Shown: positions 5,119-5,483 of the stretch, piece by piece
Numbering within the stretch: the first letter of the stretch is position 1
How the letters are laid out: each line of letters begins with the position of its first letter
NCBI GenBank assembly: GCA_027460605.1
Contig: JAPZAN010000196.1
Coordinates: 1-5,483, forward strand
Direction: 5' to 3'
DNA from: Candidatus Methanoperedens sp.
Lineage (GTDB): Archaea; Halobacteriota; Methanosarcinia; Methanosarcinales; Methanoperedenaceae
Length of the DNA stretch: 5,483 nt
Translations under genes and position numbers: made by a program
Notes under the pieces: generated by a model
What the model saw: the letters and a program-made list of their open reading frames with translations, nothing else
What the model was told of the DNA's origin: nothing
The model's database searches: none

Positions 5119-5483
5119 ATGCTTATTAAATCCGTGGAATTAAAAAACATCAAATCCTACCGTCATGCAACCATCGAGTTCAAGGAAGGCATAAACGGCA
5201 TCTGCGGCCAGAACGGGCACGGAAAAACCACCATCCTCGAAGCAATCGGATACGTCCTGTTTGACTCCCTGCCCTACAAAGATGCAGACTTCCTGCGCCG
5301 CGGGGAAAAATCAGGTATGGTTTCTGTTGAAGTTCTCGCAAATAATTTGACTTACATACTTACAAGAAAACTCGGCGGCGAATACAGTGTCGGGGGAGAG
5401 AATCTCCATATCACAGGCAAAAAAGACGTTCTCTCCTGGCTCATCAGCAACATATTCCCTGTATCCACTGAAGATGAGTTGCC
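5119..5483 (+). CDS. rad50: DNA double-strand break repair ATPase Rad50, 3' end cut by window
   Basis: Rad50 is an SMC-like ATPase that clamps DNA and controls Mre11. Only the first 121 codons are here, forming the N-terminal half of the ATPase head. It starts MLIKSVELKNIKSY, typical of the family, and carries the Walker A motif GQNGHGKTT at residues 30-38 (K36 contacts ATP phosphates), followed by ILEAIGYVLFDSLPY. The coiled coil, zinc hook and Walker B/signature motifs should lie beyond the window, in a protein normally about 850-900 residues long. ATG 5119-5121 directly follows the mre11 TAA with no gap. A GGGGGA tract at 5109-5114, within the end of mre11, is a plausible Shine-Dalgarno, so translation is probably coupled. 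Confidence 0.97.
   Translation, partial: MLIKSVELKNIKSYRHATIEFKEGINGICGQNGHGKTTILEAIGYVLFDSLPYKDADFLRRGEKSGMVSVEVLANNLTYILTRKLGGEYSVGGENLHITGKKDVLSWLISNIFPVSTEDEL

Overview
The window looks like a euryarchaeal chromosome segment. It pairs the archaeal tRNA-modification enzymes Pus10 and TrmY with an archaeal-type mre11-rad50 operon. Its promoters also read as archaeal: AT-rich TATA-like boxes lie 26-27 bases upstream of several start codons. Protein style and moderate base composition suggest the Methanosarcinales / Methanoperedens side of the Euryarchaeota, but that placement is a guess from memory and was not searched.

Left half, all on the minus strand: a six-helix DUF998-type membrane protein (2032-2616), a 47-residue cysteine-rich mini-protein (1845-1988), TrmY (1168-1764), and Pus10, which runs off the left edge (1144 to 1). 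TrmY and Pus10 are 23 bases apart and act in sequence on the same tRNA nucleotide: Pus10 makes pseudouridine 54 and TrmY N1-methylates it.

Right half, all on the plus strand: a Bro-N / DinD-like gene (2893-3738), mre11 (3823-5118) and rad50 (from 5119, truncated by the right edge). mre11 and rad50 abut as TAAATG and form the double-strand-break end-processing operon. The DinD-like gene is clearly more AT-rich than its neighbours and belongs to a family common on mobile elements and in bacteria, so it looks acquired.

The main discovery is a 65-bp ungapped direct repeat (2811-2875 and 3766-3830; 55/65 identical by eye). It flanks the DinD-like gene. Each copy holds a full mre11-type core promoter plus the first eight bases of the mre11 coding sequence. 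The left copy therefore looks like a fossil mre11 5' end that now drives the DinD-like gene and leaves a seven-codon micro-ORF just in front of it. This would place a putative recombinase-modulating protein under the same control as Mre11-Rad50.

The divergent intergenic region (2617-2892) holds the outward promoters, one copy of the repeat and a short palindrome around a TATA-like core. No RNA genes, CRISPR arrays or insertion sequences were recognised.
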